A stretch of DNA of 64,000 bases, taken from NCBI RefSeq assembly GCF_000209165.1, contig NC_009068.1:868001-932000 (forward strand). The letters run 5' to 3'. The notes under the pieces were generated by a model that saw nothing but the letters and a program-made list of their open reading frames with translations, was not told where the DNA came from and did no database searches. The position numbers and the translations under genes were made by a program. Origin of the DNA: Scheffersomyces stipitis CBS 6054. Taxonomy: Eukaryota > Ascomycota > Pichiomycetes > Serinales > Debaryomycetaceae. Positions 9,662 to 19,883 of the stretch are shown here, piece by piece; the first letter of the stretch is position 1, and every line of letters begins with the position of its first letter.

Positions 9662-10990
9662 CTAGATGTTCTTCTTCTTGAGATCGGTCTTGCTGACATA
9701 AATGTAGTTTACAACAAACAAGAACCAAGCAACTGCTACCAAGAATGCACTGGCTACATACAACCAAGAATTGGTGATGTCCCACGATCTCTTGAACTCG
9801 TCGTTGGCCAAGTGTCTCACAGTGACAATTTTAGCGTCGCTCAAGTACGACAATCCAGTTCTCTTGTAGTCCAACTCAAACGTGAACATACCATGGTGGT
9901 CTGGAACGGTGAAGTTGGCAAAGTAAGCAAAGGCGTCCAATTGCTCACTTTCCTTCGTAGAGGAAACGAATCCCAAAGGCAATAAGTTGAGTCTTTGATA
10001 AGGATCCAACATCTTGAAGGCAAGCTGGAGCTGGTCTTCTTCCTCCAAAACTTCGTATGGAACCCACTTACCATCCACAAGTTCAGAAACACCAATAACA
10101 TATATACTTTGATCCTTGATTCTGTACAAAGTTGGGTTAATGTCCAAAGGAGTGTCTTCCTTAAAGTGTTCTACAAATTGTAATTTCAAGACATTTTGCT
10201 GTTGGAAAGTCCATTTGTACAAACCAGCTTCAGCAAGAAGCGCTTCGGAGCCAACCCATGCCAATCTGGCATTGTTCAAAGCTTGGAATCCTACTGCTAA
10301 AAATCCTTGTTCTCCAAAAGTCCAAGTAGCATCTTGTTCAATGGCTTCTACAGCACTTTTGGCGGTGAAGGAGGTTGGTGAGCCTTTGATGATAGGGAAA
10401 ATATGCTCGTTGTTGTTGACTAAAGCTGCACTTCCTTCGTATTCCTTCACAGACAAAGTCTTGACAATTCTGTTTGGGATTAAATTGGTAGTACTGTCCA
10501 ATTCAACTTTACCTTCAGGAGTAGAGTGGAAATGGTCGGTCAACTTGAAGTTCTTAGGTGATGGATAAATGCCAATTTCGTTCAAGAATACTCGGATGGC
10601 ATCTGGCAAAACTGCGCTGACTCCACCTACGACTAAAATATTACCATTACCATTGATATAGTCCAACAACTGGTGTTGGGAGAGACCAGATTTAGCTGCT
10701 ATTCCCTTCTTGGAAGAAGGTAAGAGTACAAGATGGTCGTATCTGAGAGCATCATCAAAGAATAATTTGATATCTTCGTCGTCGTAAGTTTTCAAGGTTA
10801 CCTTGTAGTTATCGTTCAAGTTGTTGAGCAATTGGTTCACTTCGGTTGAGACGGTTTCGGTATCGTTCAAGTCGTTGAGCTTAGGGTCGTACACTACTAA
10901 AGCATGTTGAACATCCAAATCCACAGCAGATATGGCTGAACAGACGGCGAAAAACAGAAAAACGGCCAAAAAGAGCACTCGAGCATTCAT
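9662..10990 (-). CDS. WBP1: Oligosaccharyltransferase subunit Wbp1
   Basis: Essential ER subunit of the oligosaccharyltransferase that transfers the dolichol-linked glycan to Asn-X-Ser/Thr (OST48 in animals). The start is the ATG at 10990, giving 442 residues; the longer open frame upstream has no ATG. A signal peptide (about 1-23) precedes a lumenal domain with a Rossmann-like first half, then a single membrane span about 20-40 residues from the C-terminus. The last residues are KKKNI, a classic dilysine (KKxx) ER-retrieval signal, as in S. cerevisiae Wbp1. It is divergent from URM1 across 631 bases. Confidence 0.94.
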   Translation of the reverse strand: MNARVLFLAVFLFFAVCSAISAVDLDVQHALVVYDPKLNDLNDTETVSTEVNQLLNNLNDNYKVTLKTYDDEDIKLFFDDALRYDHLVLLPSSKKGIAAKSGLSQHQLLDYINGNGNILVVGGVSAVLPDAIRVFLNEIGIYPSPKNFKLTDHFHSTPEGKVELDSTTNLIPNRIVKTLSVKEYEGSAALVNNNEHIFPIIKGSPTSFTAKSAVEAIEQDATWTFGEQGFLAVGFQALNNARLAWVGSEALLAEAGLYKWTFQQQNVLKLQFVEHFKEDTPLDINPTLYRIKDQSIYVIGVSELVDGKWVPYEVLEEEDQLQLAFKMLDPYQRLNLLPLGFVSSTKESEQLDAFAYFANFTVPDHHGMFTFELDYKRTGLSYLSDAKIVTVRHLANDEFKRSWDITNSWLYVASAFLVAVAWFLFVVNYIYVSKTDLKKKNI

Positions 10991-11621
10991 GATGGATACG
11001 TGGTGCAATTGGCTGACGACAATCTTCTAGACAAGAACAGACGTGTTTGTAGCTGAATGATCTGTGTTGAATAGGTTGATATTTCCTAGAGGTTCAGTTA
11101 CGTGTTGAAAAATCGGCAAAGCTGGAGTGCAGGAGCGAGCGTGGGTACACGAACAGGCAAGAAGGCTTGAGTATTAAGGCTATGACTGTGAATGGTAAGA
11201 AGATAGCAGGTTCTCGTATCGTTGCCTTCAGGTATTCACACTGAGATTGAATTCACCATTGAATGTGTTCAACATTATTTTAATTACAATTATCCAGTGC
11301 TTATTGTGTAAAGAATTGTTTTATGTACAAAAGTATACTTCTCTAGCAGCAAAAGATGGGCTCTAAAGACAAAATTATACAACATTTTAGAATGTTCCAT
11401 TACAAATTATACAAGTTCAGTTGATGGGCAGCGTCGTCGTCAATATCCAAATTTCAGACTCTTTTCAATTCTGTTGTTGTTCTCCTTCTTGCCATATATT
11501 CTCTAAATTCGCAATTTGCACCCATCTTCTGCGGCTCGGATGTTCGCACCCATACTTAACATTTCGTTAACATTTCAGGAAGACATTTCAAAACTACTTT
11601 AACATTCTTCTCTACTCAATA
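10991..11621. promoter_or_regulatory. Divergent promoter region WBP1 / URM1
   Basis: 631 AT-rich bases between divergent starts. TTAACATTTC-type direct repeats near 11555-11580 sit just before URM1. No gene is seen. Confidence 0.5.
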
Positions 11622-11927
11622 ATGGGCTTCAAAGTTAAGGTAGAGTTCCTTGGTGGCTTAGATGTCATCTCCAACAAAGTCAGAGAACACTCCTTGAAGG
11701 TTCCGCTCGAGGAAGGTGAAGCTACCGTTAAAGACTTGATCGAGCTCATCACAAAGTCCATCATTGCTGATCCAAAAGATATACCAGTATTCATAGAAGA
11801 TGATACCGTTCGTCCGGGCATTCTTGTTCTTATCAACGACACCGATTGGGAATTGGAAGGCATGGAAGAGTACGTTCTTGAGTCTGGCGATGTGTTTACT
11901 TTTACCAGTACATTGCATGGAGGTTAG
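11622..11927 (+). CDS. URM1: Ubiquitin-related modifier Urm1
   Basis: Sulfur carrier of the tRNA wobble-uridine thiolation pathway (with Uba4, Ncs2 and Ncs6) and also a protein modifier. 101 residues with a beta-grasp fold pattern, and the mature C-terminus ends exactly in Gly-Gly, the residues adenylated and converted to thiocarboxylate. Segments such as [13 protein letters not shown] and [18 protein letters not shown] endings are typical. Length equals that of the yeast protein within two residues. Confidence 0.95.
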   Translation: MGFKVKVEFLGGLDVISNKVREHSLKVPLEEGEATVKDLIELITKSIIADPKDIPVFIEDDTVRPGILVLINDTDWELEGMEEYVLESGDVFTFTSTLHGG

Positions 11928-12192
11928 ACAAGATAAATGAGAAAGATACTATAGACTATGCATAATTGTTAATATGGGAACTGTAAATATGGTAATGGTA
12001 ATAGTAATAGTTACGTTAATAGAATGACTACAGGTTTTAAATATCTCGTAGATAACCCATAAACCTATATTTTATCATCAGCCTTCACGTTCTCTTCACC
12101 ATTTTCTTTCACTGATTTTGTCTCCGCTGGAATCCTACTATTGGTATTGTCTCTTCTGTTTTTAGTAAACCCCCCTTCAATTGTTCTTCTTT

Positions 12193-12903
12193 TTACAATG
12201 GAATGAATCTACATCCAAGTACACCTTGGCCTCCCCAATTCATCGTGGGCTGTAGAATCAACTGTAATCGTTCTTCGCCCCGGAAAACTTCTACTGGGAT
12301 ACCTCTGTTGATGCTATTCCTTACTCTGGTCACAACGTTGGCAAGTTTGTTATGGTTGGCAGCATGGATATCTTCGTCGAACACAATGACTTTGTCGTCA
12401 TCTCGCAATCCAGCTATATATGCTGGACCTTGATTGGCTACATCCTTTACAAGTGCAAAAGGTACTACGAATCTAGATGCTTGTTGAGATCGTTGCGATT
12501 CTGATCCTGACTGTTCAGATTGTGAGGACGATTCAGGTTCATTTTGTTGACGTGAGGCAAACTCCTGTATCATTTTGTCTTCCAAAAGTCCTATTATAGT
12601 CTTGTTGTCATTTCTCAATCTTATTACTTTGACTCGAATCAATCTGATACTAACGACATCCACATCGTTTCTAGGAAATCCATCATGAGTTACAAGTGGA
12701 GTATCCATATCAGCTCTATATTTGTTCCTTAGGACATCAAATAAAACCGACAATTGCGACTCGACTTCCTGTTTGACTTGTGACAAGGTCTGGAAATCAA
12801 GCTGATCAAAGTCTGTTCTGTAGCTTTTCAAGGTATCCAAGTTCAACGCCTTCAACAACCCCTGCAACGAGTCATCGCTTATATCATGCTCGTCCACTGT
12901 CAT
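12193..12903 (-). CDS. NAS2: 26S proteasome assembly chaperone Nas2 (PSMD9/p27)
   Basis: Chaperone that binds Rpt5 during assembly of the 19S regulatory particle base. The start chosen is the ATG at 12903 (236 residues, near the 220 of S. cerevisiae); the open frame runs upstream to 13026 but only from a TTG. An N-terminal helical domain contains the FPRNDVDV and IRLRND stretches typical of the family. A Ser/Gln-rich linker follows, then a C-terminal PDZ domain (about 145-225) with a GPAYIAGLRDDDKV segment. It ends convergent with URM1. Confidence 0.92.
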   Translation of the reverse strand: MTVDEHDISDDSLQGLLKALNLDTLKSYRTDFDQLDFQTLSQVKQEVESQLSVLFDVLRNKYRADMDTPLVTHDGFPRNDVDVVSIRLIRVKVIRLRNDNKTIIGLLEDKMIQEFASRQQNEPESSSQSEQSGSESQRSQQASRFVVPFALVKDVANQGPAYIAGLRDDDKVIVFDEDIHAANHNKLANVVTRVRNSINRGIPVEVFRGEERLQLILQPTMNWGGQGVLGCRFIPL

Positions 12904-13295
12904 CTTCGATTGAGTACTTGATAATAAAACTAAACGACCTACTGTAGAAGTAGAAAAAGAGTAGTACGGAAATTGCGAAAAGTTGGAGGCAAACCTGATC
13001 TCATATATTTTGCACCTCAATCTCAATTAAGCTCACCAAGATTTTGCGACCTGAACCATAAGAATATCAGATATTGGTATGGTATTGTCATTCAATGAAA
13101 TTGACAACATATGATGTTTATACCACGGAATCTTTACTAGTATATGAACATCTATACAAATCAGCTGATTTTCCCTGGTCTCTGGTACTACTGTCTTATC
13201 ACTACTGTCCTGTAACTAACTGTATACTTTTTTTTGCGCCCATTACTAAGATAAGATAATAAGCTATTATAATACACTGGCAATATGTGTGAGAT
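12904..13295. promoter_or_regulatory. NAS2 upstream region
   Basis: 392 bases between the NAS2 start and the stop of the next minus-strand gene. A frame continuing NAS2 upstream to 13026 lacks an ATG. I see nothing else. Confidence 0.5.
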
Positions 13296-14792
13296 CTAGT
13301 TGCCGCTGCTTTCAGTACTGACAGCAAATGAATATGTACTGACGACGTCCATATCATCGTCATCGTCTTGTCCTTCACTGATTTCCTTCCAGGATGCAAT
13401 TGTTAAGAGAACAAACCCTACAATAACCAAGAAGTCTCCCAACAATTGCTGGAAATCCAAAACATTGCCAAACATGACCCATTCAACCAAACCAATCAAG
13501 AAGATTGTGAGGAGCGAACTGACAGATGAAAGAACAGGACTGGTAAGTGCCATCAATGTCAAGAAAGAGGCACTGAAGATCAAGTTCAGGAAGATAGAGC
13601 CTACTATATACTTCCAGATGAGTGTAGTGTCTTCGCCATAGTTGAAGAAATTGAAGCTATGAATGCGGAAAACTTCAGCGATCAAGATTATTGTGAGAAC
13701 AATCAAGCAGGTGAAAAAACCAAAGAATCCCATGACGAAGTTGGCGAATGTCAGCTGACGACGTGGAGTTATGATGGCAGTTAAGTGAGGAGGAATACAC
13801 AAGTATCTCTTGTAAAGAACTTCATAGTAACCATACAAGATGGCTCCAATCAAGATGATCAAGTTTCCCCAGAATCTGTAGGGGTAATCTTCGCTGGACA
13901 GCGAGTCTGCATCGCTTCCAGAGTAGGCAACAATGAAGACTCCCAGTACTGCAATGACTACAGAGCTGGCCTTGAGCCAAGAAAACTTCTCTTTCAAGAT
14001 GGGAATGGCAAATGCATAAGCAGTGAATGCAGAACAGTTATAGATAGCTGTAACATCTGAAGCATATGTCATTGCCATGGCACCGTACCAAGTCGAGCCA
14101 GCGACGGTAAGTAAACATGTGATAAGGAGAGCCTTTTTAACTACGTATTGAATAGAAGGAGTAGCAAAGAATGTTTTGACACATTCAGTGATGGAATTTG
14201 AGTACGAAACGTGAGGATTCTTCTCTATAAGTGAATTCAAGTTTTCGGTGGTTCTGTCGTCGTTGACATTACTTTCAAAGATCAAGATAGAGGTGTGGTA
14301 CACATTGTGAAATTGTTTTACCAAACATTTCTTGAAGTATGAGACATAGTTCACGGGTCTAGTTAGTCCTGGTATAGCGTCAGAAGGATGTTCAGAATCG
14401 ATGTGAGATTCGAGCAATTCTGAAGTGGAGGCTAAACGATGGTATTGTCTGTCAGAACTAGCACTGTATCGATGCTGTCTCTGGGTCTGGTTCTGGTCTT
14501 GCAAGATTTGACTCTGGCTCTGGTTTTGTCTGTATTTGTTTACGGTTCTATACAAAGATACGCCTATTGCCTGTAATGGCCAGAGAATCCACCAGGAGCC
14601 ATGGGTAACCAAAAGCAATACTACCGGTTCGCTGAATCCTAATTGATAAGCTTGGGAAGTGAACTCTGTCTGTGTTACAAACGAAACAAGCGATAGGATA
14701 AACACGAAGGTGACAAATATGATCTTGGACTTGGAAGCATGCTTATCGCTGTCAGTCAGAGAATGATCTACAGATAGATTTGTGATGGCCAT
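13296..14792 (-). CDS. DMT-superfamily (EamA-like) membrane transporter, substrate unknown
   Basis: 498-residue polytopic protein with about ten predicted membrane spans in two halves: two N-terminal spans (about 22-42 and 55-75), a long polar loop rich in Gln/Ser (about 85-210), then eight more. The second half resembles the fungal YML018C/THI74 group of drug/metabolite transporters, with segments such as VTAIYNCSAFTAYAFAIPIL and a GNLIILIGAILYGYYEVLYKRY loop. The acidic C-terminal tail (GQDDDDDMD) is cytosolic by the usual topology. The substrate cannot be inferred. The start ATG at 14792 is preceded by a poly-T run and a GAAAATTTTTC element. Confidence 0.8.
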   Translation of the reverse strand: MAITNLSVDHSLTDSDKHASKSKIIFVTFVFILSLVSFVTQTEFTSQAYQLGFSEPVVLLLVTHGSWWILWPLQAIGVSLYRTVNKYRQNQSQSQILQDQNQTQRQHRYSASSDRQYHRLASTSELLESHIDSEHPSDAIPGLTRPVNYVSYFKKCLVKQFHNVYHTSILIFESNVNDDRTTENLNSLIEKNPHVSYSNSITECVKTFFATPSIQYVVKKALLITCLLTVAGSTWYGAMAMTYASDVTAIYNCSAFTAYAFAIPILKEKFSWLKASSVVIAVLGVFIVAYSGSDADSLSSEDYPYRFWGNLIILIGAILYGYYEVLYKRYLCIPPHLTAIITPRRQLTFANFVMGFFGFFTCLIVLTIILIAEVFRIHSFNFFNYGEDTTLIWKYIVGSIFLNLIFSASFLTLMALTSPVLSSVSSLLTIFLIGLVEWVMFGNVLDFQQLLGDFLVIVGFVLLTIASWKEISEGQDDDDDMDVVSTYSFAVSTESSGN

Positions 14793-15215
14793 AGTGATTT
14801 TTTTTTTTTGAAAATTTTTCCGATTTTTATCGGGATAACTGTTATAAATGATTCTTCTAGATTATACCCACATCGAAAACGTACTGTGGTTGTCTGGAAT
14901 AGGCTGTGATATGTCTTTGGTTGTTGGAGTCAAAAGAAAAAATAGTCTAAAGATTCTGTATTCGAACTTTTGTGACGTAATGTATAGACATGGAATTTCG
15001 TGGTAGCGCGACTTGATTTATTCTGTTCTATACTAGATGGGGTAAACCCCTGCTGATATAGAGAAATGCAACTTTGTGAGATAGAAAGGAATGCAGTTTG
15101 TGAATATATTGTATCGATTACGTAGTAGACGAACAAACTTTGTATTTTTCGAATGTATTTATAGATATGTTTTTATTATTGCCTGCAACATACTGAGCAC
15201 AGCAATTCTATAGAG
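14793..15215. promoter_or_regulatory. Upstream region of the DMT transporter gene
   Basis: 423 bases. A ten-base T run and TGAAAATTTTTCC lie at about 14799-14822. The second is a near-palindromic A/T element similar to the RRPE motif. No gene is seen. Confidence 0.5.
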
Positions 15216-15893
15216 CTAGTCGCTGTCACTTTCGTATTCATCGTCCAGATTTTTACTTTGATCGACTTCTTCTTCCTCTATCTCGTCTCTAACTGCATAT
15301 GTTCTGGGCTCTAACAATCCCTTTTCCACCAAGTTTCTTCGTGGAGTCAACCTGGGCAAGATAATGTCCATTACTCTCTCTTGCAAAAGCATGTTATCGA
15401 TCCACTCATCGAAATAGGTGAGTCTGTAGTTGATAGGTAAACCCTTTTCGTTGAATATGGGGGACTTCAATTTCGTTCTCAACTTACGGAAATCAGACAA
15501 ATACTTGTCAAAAGTGGTATATACCAAATCACTACTGCCTACTAGTCGAATATAGATGAGCATCAATGCTGTGAGGTACTTGAACTCGTTGTAACCCAAT
15601 TGGTCGAGACAGGTCTGTACAATTTCCATGGACGGCTCCAACTCAAGCAAGCGGAGCAAACAGCAGATGAAAGGGCTGGGCCTTCCGCTGGAATCCATCC
15701 CAGCTAGATAGTGTACTTGGTCTATTATCACTGGGAGAATGCTAGCTTCGTTGGTTAGGTGTAGATGTTGTTTGTAGAAGAGTGAGTCCTGGATTCGGTG
15801 CCGTACAATGGGCTCAATTAAATGAGCACGGTTTAGGACATTTCTCTTGTCCTGGTACGATGCTTGCTTGGAGTATGTCCTATTGTCTGTCAT
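15216..15893 (-). CDS. PRP38: Pre-mRNA splicing factor Prp38
   Basis: Tri-snRNP protein needed for spliceosome activation and release of U4. The 225-residue protein is almost entirely the PRP38 domain, with hallmark stretches RVLxxxHLIEPIVRxRIxDSLFYK-like near the N-terminus and LGYNEFKYLTALMLIYIRL in the middle. The acidic C-terminal tail ends in EYESDSD. Length is close to the 242 residues of S. cerevisiae. It is divergent from the BAR-protein gene. Its presence fits a genome with functional introns, several of which are in this window. Confidence 0.95.
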   Translation of the reverse strand: MTDNRTYSKQASYQDKRNVLNRAHLIEPIVRHRIQDSLFYKQHLHLTNEASILPVIIDQVHYLAGMDSSGRPSPFICCLLRLLELEPSMEIVQTCLDQLGYNEFKYLTALMLIYIRLVGSSDLVYTTFDKYLSDFRKLRTKLKSPIFNEKGLPINYRLTYFDEWIDNMLLQERVMDIILPRLTPRRNLVEKGLLEPRTYAVRDEIEEEEVDQSKNLDDEYESDSD

Positions 15894-16503
15894 ATCATAT
15901 CAGTAATATATGATGAAATCTGATTCCTGAAATTGTGTACTCTCAATTTTGTAAATTATGTGAACTAAATCTGAAAATTGGTTACAATATCATCAAATAT
16001 TGTTGTGTAGCAAATAGAGGATAAGAATCAGTATGGTGATTAGTTATTCAAGAATATGTATCAGTAGAGAATATTCAGTATGAAAAGGTCTATTCCATTC
16101 TTACATTCTGTCCTTCCTGCATGTGATACTCCAAGATGACCATCGCGTCTTGGGTTTTTTCTTCCCACTAATTTCTGTAGCAGCTGAATTGGCAGTAGTG
16201 TAACTATTTTGGCAATTTCAGCATTAAAAGGGATAAAAAAAGCTCAAAATAATTCCCATACAATCTTCATTGACCAAAATTGAGCATTTGGTTGTTGTAT
16301 ACATAATTGCACAAATAGAAATCACTTTGTTCCCTCTCCAGAACCGCACAAACCACACTTAACACCTTCTTATCTCTTGACGCCATCACGTGACGCAATT
16401 ATCCAAAGGTCAAATCTCCTACGCTTTTCTATTTAAAGAACACACACAATTGTCATTCTTAATTCCAGTATCCCAGTTCGTCGTACCATTCTATTTCCAG
16501 AAC
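15894..16503. promoter_or_regulatory. Divergent promoter PRP38 / GVP36-like
   Basis: 610 bases, with an exact TCACGTGA at 16386-16393, 111 bases before the plus-strand ATG. An open frame continuous with the downstream gene runs back to 16390 but has no ATG. No other gene is seen. Confidence 0.55.
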
Positions 16504-17544
16504 ATGTCGTTCAAATTTCCCTCCTTCAATTTGCAATCGCTTCAGGAGTCTCTTCCCACAGTAGACCAGGTCAAGGAATCGTTTTCCAAGGTTAACCCAG
16601 GCAAGACTGTAGATCAGTTCAGAGAGTCGATCCAGCCATTTGCTACCAAGACTACTCAGTTGATTCTGACTCAGTTGCAACAAGTGCAGCATTTGGCCAA
16701 CCTCAACGTTAACTCCAACATTGAAGTCTCTGAGTTACCCGCAGAATACTTGCAGTTGGAAACAAACTGCGACTTGTTGTTGAAGCTTTACACGGACTTG
16801 ATCCAGTACTCCAACGAAACCTTCAACAATATCAGCTACGATTATCCTCCAGGTAACTACACCATCACCAAGATTAAGGATGCCAACGTTGGTGGCGTTC
16901 TCGCCACGAAATTCAACCAATTGAAGAACGTCTCTTCTCCACAAGAGTTGGAAAACATCTTGTTGGGAAAAGAGGCTGGTGATGCTGATAGCGCAGAAAA
17001 AGATGTAGCCATACAGACAACTTCGGTCCTTCTTCCTAAGACTTTGTACGGAGCCTTGTCTGTTCTTGCTGAGAAGCATTCGCAGGAATTAAAGACTTCT
17101 GCAGCACCTTTGTCGTTGGCGTTGTTGCAGGTGTCTTCTTCTTACTTGGAGATTGCCAATGCCAGGTTAGTCCAGGACGAAAAGATTTTGGCCGAAGTGA
17201 ACGACAAGTTGGTAGCCATTTTGAATGAACAGTTCATCAAGGTCAACGAGTTGCGTAAGAAGGTCTATTCGACCAGATCCGAGTTTGACTTGATTAGATC
17301 CAAGGTAGATGAAACTGACCAAGAAAATGAAGAATTGATTTCAAAAGAAGACGAGTTGGTCAGTGCAACCGAAGTTGCTGTCGTCGAAATGAAGAGATTG
17401 TTGAAGCCATCCAAGAACATCAGCTTATTGAAAGTGTTTGTCGATGCCCAGAAGGAGTACTTTGAGGTTGGCGCCAAGAAGTTGGCTGCATTGTCTGCTT
17501 CTTTGGATAAGATCGAAGTTACTGAAGAAGAAGACGATTACTGA
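16504..17544 (+). CDS. GVP36: BAR-domain membrane-curvature protein, Gvp36-like
   Basis: 346 residues from the ATG at 16504; upstream in-frame sequence lacks ATG. Nearly all helical, with long amphipathic heptad stretches (about 60-345) as in BAR domains, and family segments such as ELPAEYLQLE, SYDYPPG and VSSPQELENILLG that match S. cerevisiae Gvp36. Gvp36 is a Golgi/early-endosome peripheral protein involved in endocytosis and vacuole shape. The acidic tail ends EEEDDY. A CTG codon near residue 55 may be Ser. Confidence 0.85.
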   Translation: MSFKFPSFNLQSLQESLPTVDQVKESFSKVNPGKTVDQFRESIQPFATKTTQLILTQLQQVQHLANLNVNSNIEVSELPAEYLQLETNCDLLLKLYTDLIQYSNETFNNISYDYPPGNYTITKIKDANVGGVLATKFNQLKNVSSPQELENILLGKEAGDADSAEKDVAIQTTSVLLPKTLYGALSVLAEKHSQELKTSAAPLSLALLQVSSSYLEIANARLVQDEKILAEVNDKLVAILNEQFIKVNELRKKVYSTRSEFDLIRSKVDETDQENEELISKEDELVSATEVAVVEMKRLLKPSKNISLLKVFVDAQKEYFEVGAKKLAALSASLDKIEVTEEEDDY

Positions 17545-17907
17545 GTTTTGTTTGAGAATGAGTTTGTTAATTTTATTTTAATCATTAGTGTTTTATTAGT
17601 TCTAATATTACCTTTATTTAATGAAAATTCACTAAAAATTATGTAAGTGACTCTGTAATTAGTCGATAGCTATTGAAAATTAATTATTCTGCTGAGTACT
17701 TAGTCGACCGTGTGAGTAACTGTGTACGAAGTTTATTATGGCTGTTGAAGCTTGTTGTACGGTCTTCTGGGGCTCACAATTACTGTACTCTCTGTCTCAT
17801 AGTTAACGATCTTAAATTCGCACTGAAAATTTCAACAATATATATTGAAATATCAAGATCGAGAATCAGTAATCTTTGTTAAGCAATTCCACATATAGAA
17901 GTCCGCC
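17545..17907. promoter_or_regulatory. Spacer between GVP36-like gene and GIM4
   Basis: 363 AT-rich bases; terminator-like T/A tracts follow the GVP36-like stop. A GTAAGT at 17643 has no matching branch point before GIM4. No gene is seen. Confidence 0.5.
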
Positions 17908-18285
17908 ATGTCTACTAATGCCGAGAAAGAGCAGATATCACAGAAGTTGCAGCAGCAATACAACATCTATCAGGAAAACATAGCCGAGCTCGAAAACCAA
18001 CTATCTTCTGTTTCCATGCAAATCAACGAGCATGTTATAGTAGAGAACACCTTGAATGGAATTCCAGCTGAGGAAAAGAAAAACCGTAAATGTTTCAAGA
18101 TGATCGGAGGGGTTTTGGTCAATAAGACTGTGGACGAAGTTCTCAACATATTGAAGGAAGAAGTGGCTACTTTGACAGAACAAAGGGCAAAGGCAGAAGC
18201 AGAATTGACCAAGAACAGAAAGGAATTAGAAAAGTGGAAGACCAGCAACCACATCAAGATCATCCGAGGAAACCAGCCCGTGTAG
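17908..18285 (+). CDS. GIM4: Prefoldin subunit 2 (Gim4)
   Basis: Beta-type subunit of the GimC/prefoldin hexamer that hands nascent tubulin and actin to the CCT chaperonin. 125 residues forming two long coiled-coil helices (about 8-50 and 80-118) around a short beta hairpin. The conserved centre RKCFKMIGGVLV at about 62-73 is diagnostic for PFD2. Slightly longer than the 111-residue yeast protein. Convergent with ADI1. Confidence 0.94.
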   Translation: MSTNAEKEQISQKLQQQYNIYQENIAELENQLSSVSMQINEHVIVENTLNGIPAEEKKNRKCFKMIGGVLVNKTVDEVLNILKEEVATLTEQRAKAEAELTKNRKELEKWKTSNHIKIIRGNQPV

Positions 18286-18500
18286 GCATCACAAGCTTCT
18301 TCTACGAAAGTACAATGTATATACTACGGCCAATACCTAATAAAACATAATTCATTTAAAAACATCGTAAACCAAAAGGAATAAATACATCTAACTAAAT
18401 AGACAAACAAGTATAGTGATACTGTTTGGACAAAGACATAGTCGTCATAACTATAAATGTAGCTTCATGCTCCCTGTCTTAGTCGTTGCTAGCTACTCTT

Positions 18501-19037
18501 TTATACAGCAATGCTCTTGACATACTCTTCACGAGCTTCACTCAACTTACCAGCATCTCTGTTGATAGCTTCCCACTTGGGTTCATCTTTAAACAATCTT
18601 ACAGCCTTGACGTACTTCAAGTCATTGGTCAAGGTAAAACGGTGGTAAATCCCTGCAGGCAATATCAACAAATCGTTGGCTACCAACTTGGTTCTGATCC
18701 ATCTGTCGCTCTTGTCTCTGACATCGAAGTAGCCTTCTCCATCTACAATGTATCTGATTTCTTCATCTTCGTGGTAGTGTTCCTTGTAGAACTGCTGCAT
18801 TTTTCTGTTGTAAGCATCCAAGTCATTGTTGAAAGCAGCCAAGTTCAAGTTGACCTCGTCTCTGTTTCTGTACTGTCTTTCAGTAGCAAGTTTGTTCAAG
18901 TCGTCCAAGTTGGTGATGTTCTTGTAGAAAACCCCAATCGTAGCCAAATCCTCTAAAGGAACAGGTACACCAGAGTTGTGAGCATCAGTGAAGTTGTCTG
19001 GGGTGTCGTTGTTGTCGTGGTAGTATACTTCAACCAT
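18501..19037 (-). CDS. ADI1: Acireductone dioxygenase (methionine salvage)
   Basis: Metal-dependent dioxygenase that cleaves acireductone to the keto-acid precursor of methionine plus formate (Fe form). The 178-residue cupin carries all four metal ligands: H87, H89 and E93 in HYHEDEE, and H132 in GIYHRF. Length equals the S. cerevisiae protein within one residue. Start ATG at 19037. It shares a divergent upstream region with PFS2. Confidence 0.96.
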   Translation of the reverse strand: MVEVYYHDNNDTPDNFTDAHNSGVPVPLEDLATIGVFYKNITNLDDLNKLATERQYRNRDEVNLNLAAFNNDLDAYNRKMQQFYKEHYHEDEEIRYIVDGEGYFDVRDKSDRWIRTKLVANDLLILPAGIYHRFTLTNDLKYVKAVRLFKDEPKWEAINRDAGKLSEAREEYVKSIAV

Positions 19038-19883
19038 ATTGGCTGTAATTTAACGAGCTGAAAATGTATAGATAAGTAATAAATAAAAGTGAGGCCGCTC
19101 AGAAGATTTCACGACAAACCGTTGCTTTATATTAGTGAGGAGAATTACAGTCCAAAGGCTAGCCCACAAGGGCTCTAGTAACAGTGCGAAATACAATTGC
19201 GTTTATGCACACTGTGGCTAGAGACTAAATCGATTACCAATTGAGGGAACGTGAGTGGAAGAGCCAGAGAATGGGCCGATGGTATACATAACAGAAGGAA
19301 TGATATTGACCAGACCTTGGGTATGTGCATTGTCGGTATTTTGGGTCAGAGATGGTACGATTGAGCAGTGTATTTGAGATTTTATTCCAATTATGTTCTA
19401 TTGAAGTTGTTGGGTAGAGTTGATTTGAAATCGTGATATCAATTATAACACTATATGGTCTTACGTCAGAGCTGTGTTCTGTACAATTGTCCATAGCGAC
19501 TGCTAGTATACGGCAAGAATTTGGTTCTTTTATCCACATTTTAATTGTTCAAGTAGTTTTCGCAGTCATTTTTAGTAAGTAAGGCATAATTCTCTTTAAT
19601 ACAAATACCTGAAATATCAATTTTTAAAAACCATGTTGGATCTTGAAAGCTTCCCAATCATAGAGAAACATTCGTATACAATAATTTGTCCCTCCGTCCT
19701 TCTGTGCTGCTTGTAACTTTCTTTATAGCTGTTCACCGTCTTGGTTATACAAAGCGTGCGACATCATACTCATTTGGTAAAAAATGTCGGCGACATTTTC
19801 GCTACTACTTTTCAGTCTTCTAAACGCAGTTAACAATTCAAGGTTCTGCCTTATCCATACTTATCTACCATTACAACCAGAAA
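19038..19883. promoter_or_regulatory. Divergent region ADI1 / PFS2
   Basis: 846 bases without a supportable gene. GTATGT at 19321 and GTAAGT near 19575 on the plus strand look like donors, but no TACTAAC follows before PFS2. Nothing else was recognised. Confidence 0.5.

Noticed and set aside
19321..19326. GTATGT upstream of PFS2 as a leader-intron donor
   Set aside because: No branch point on the plus strand before the PFS2 ATG.
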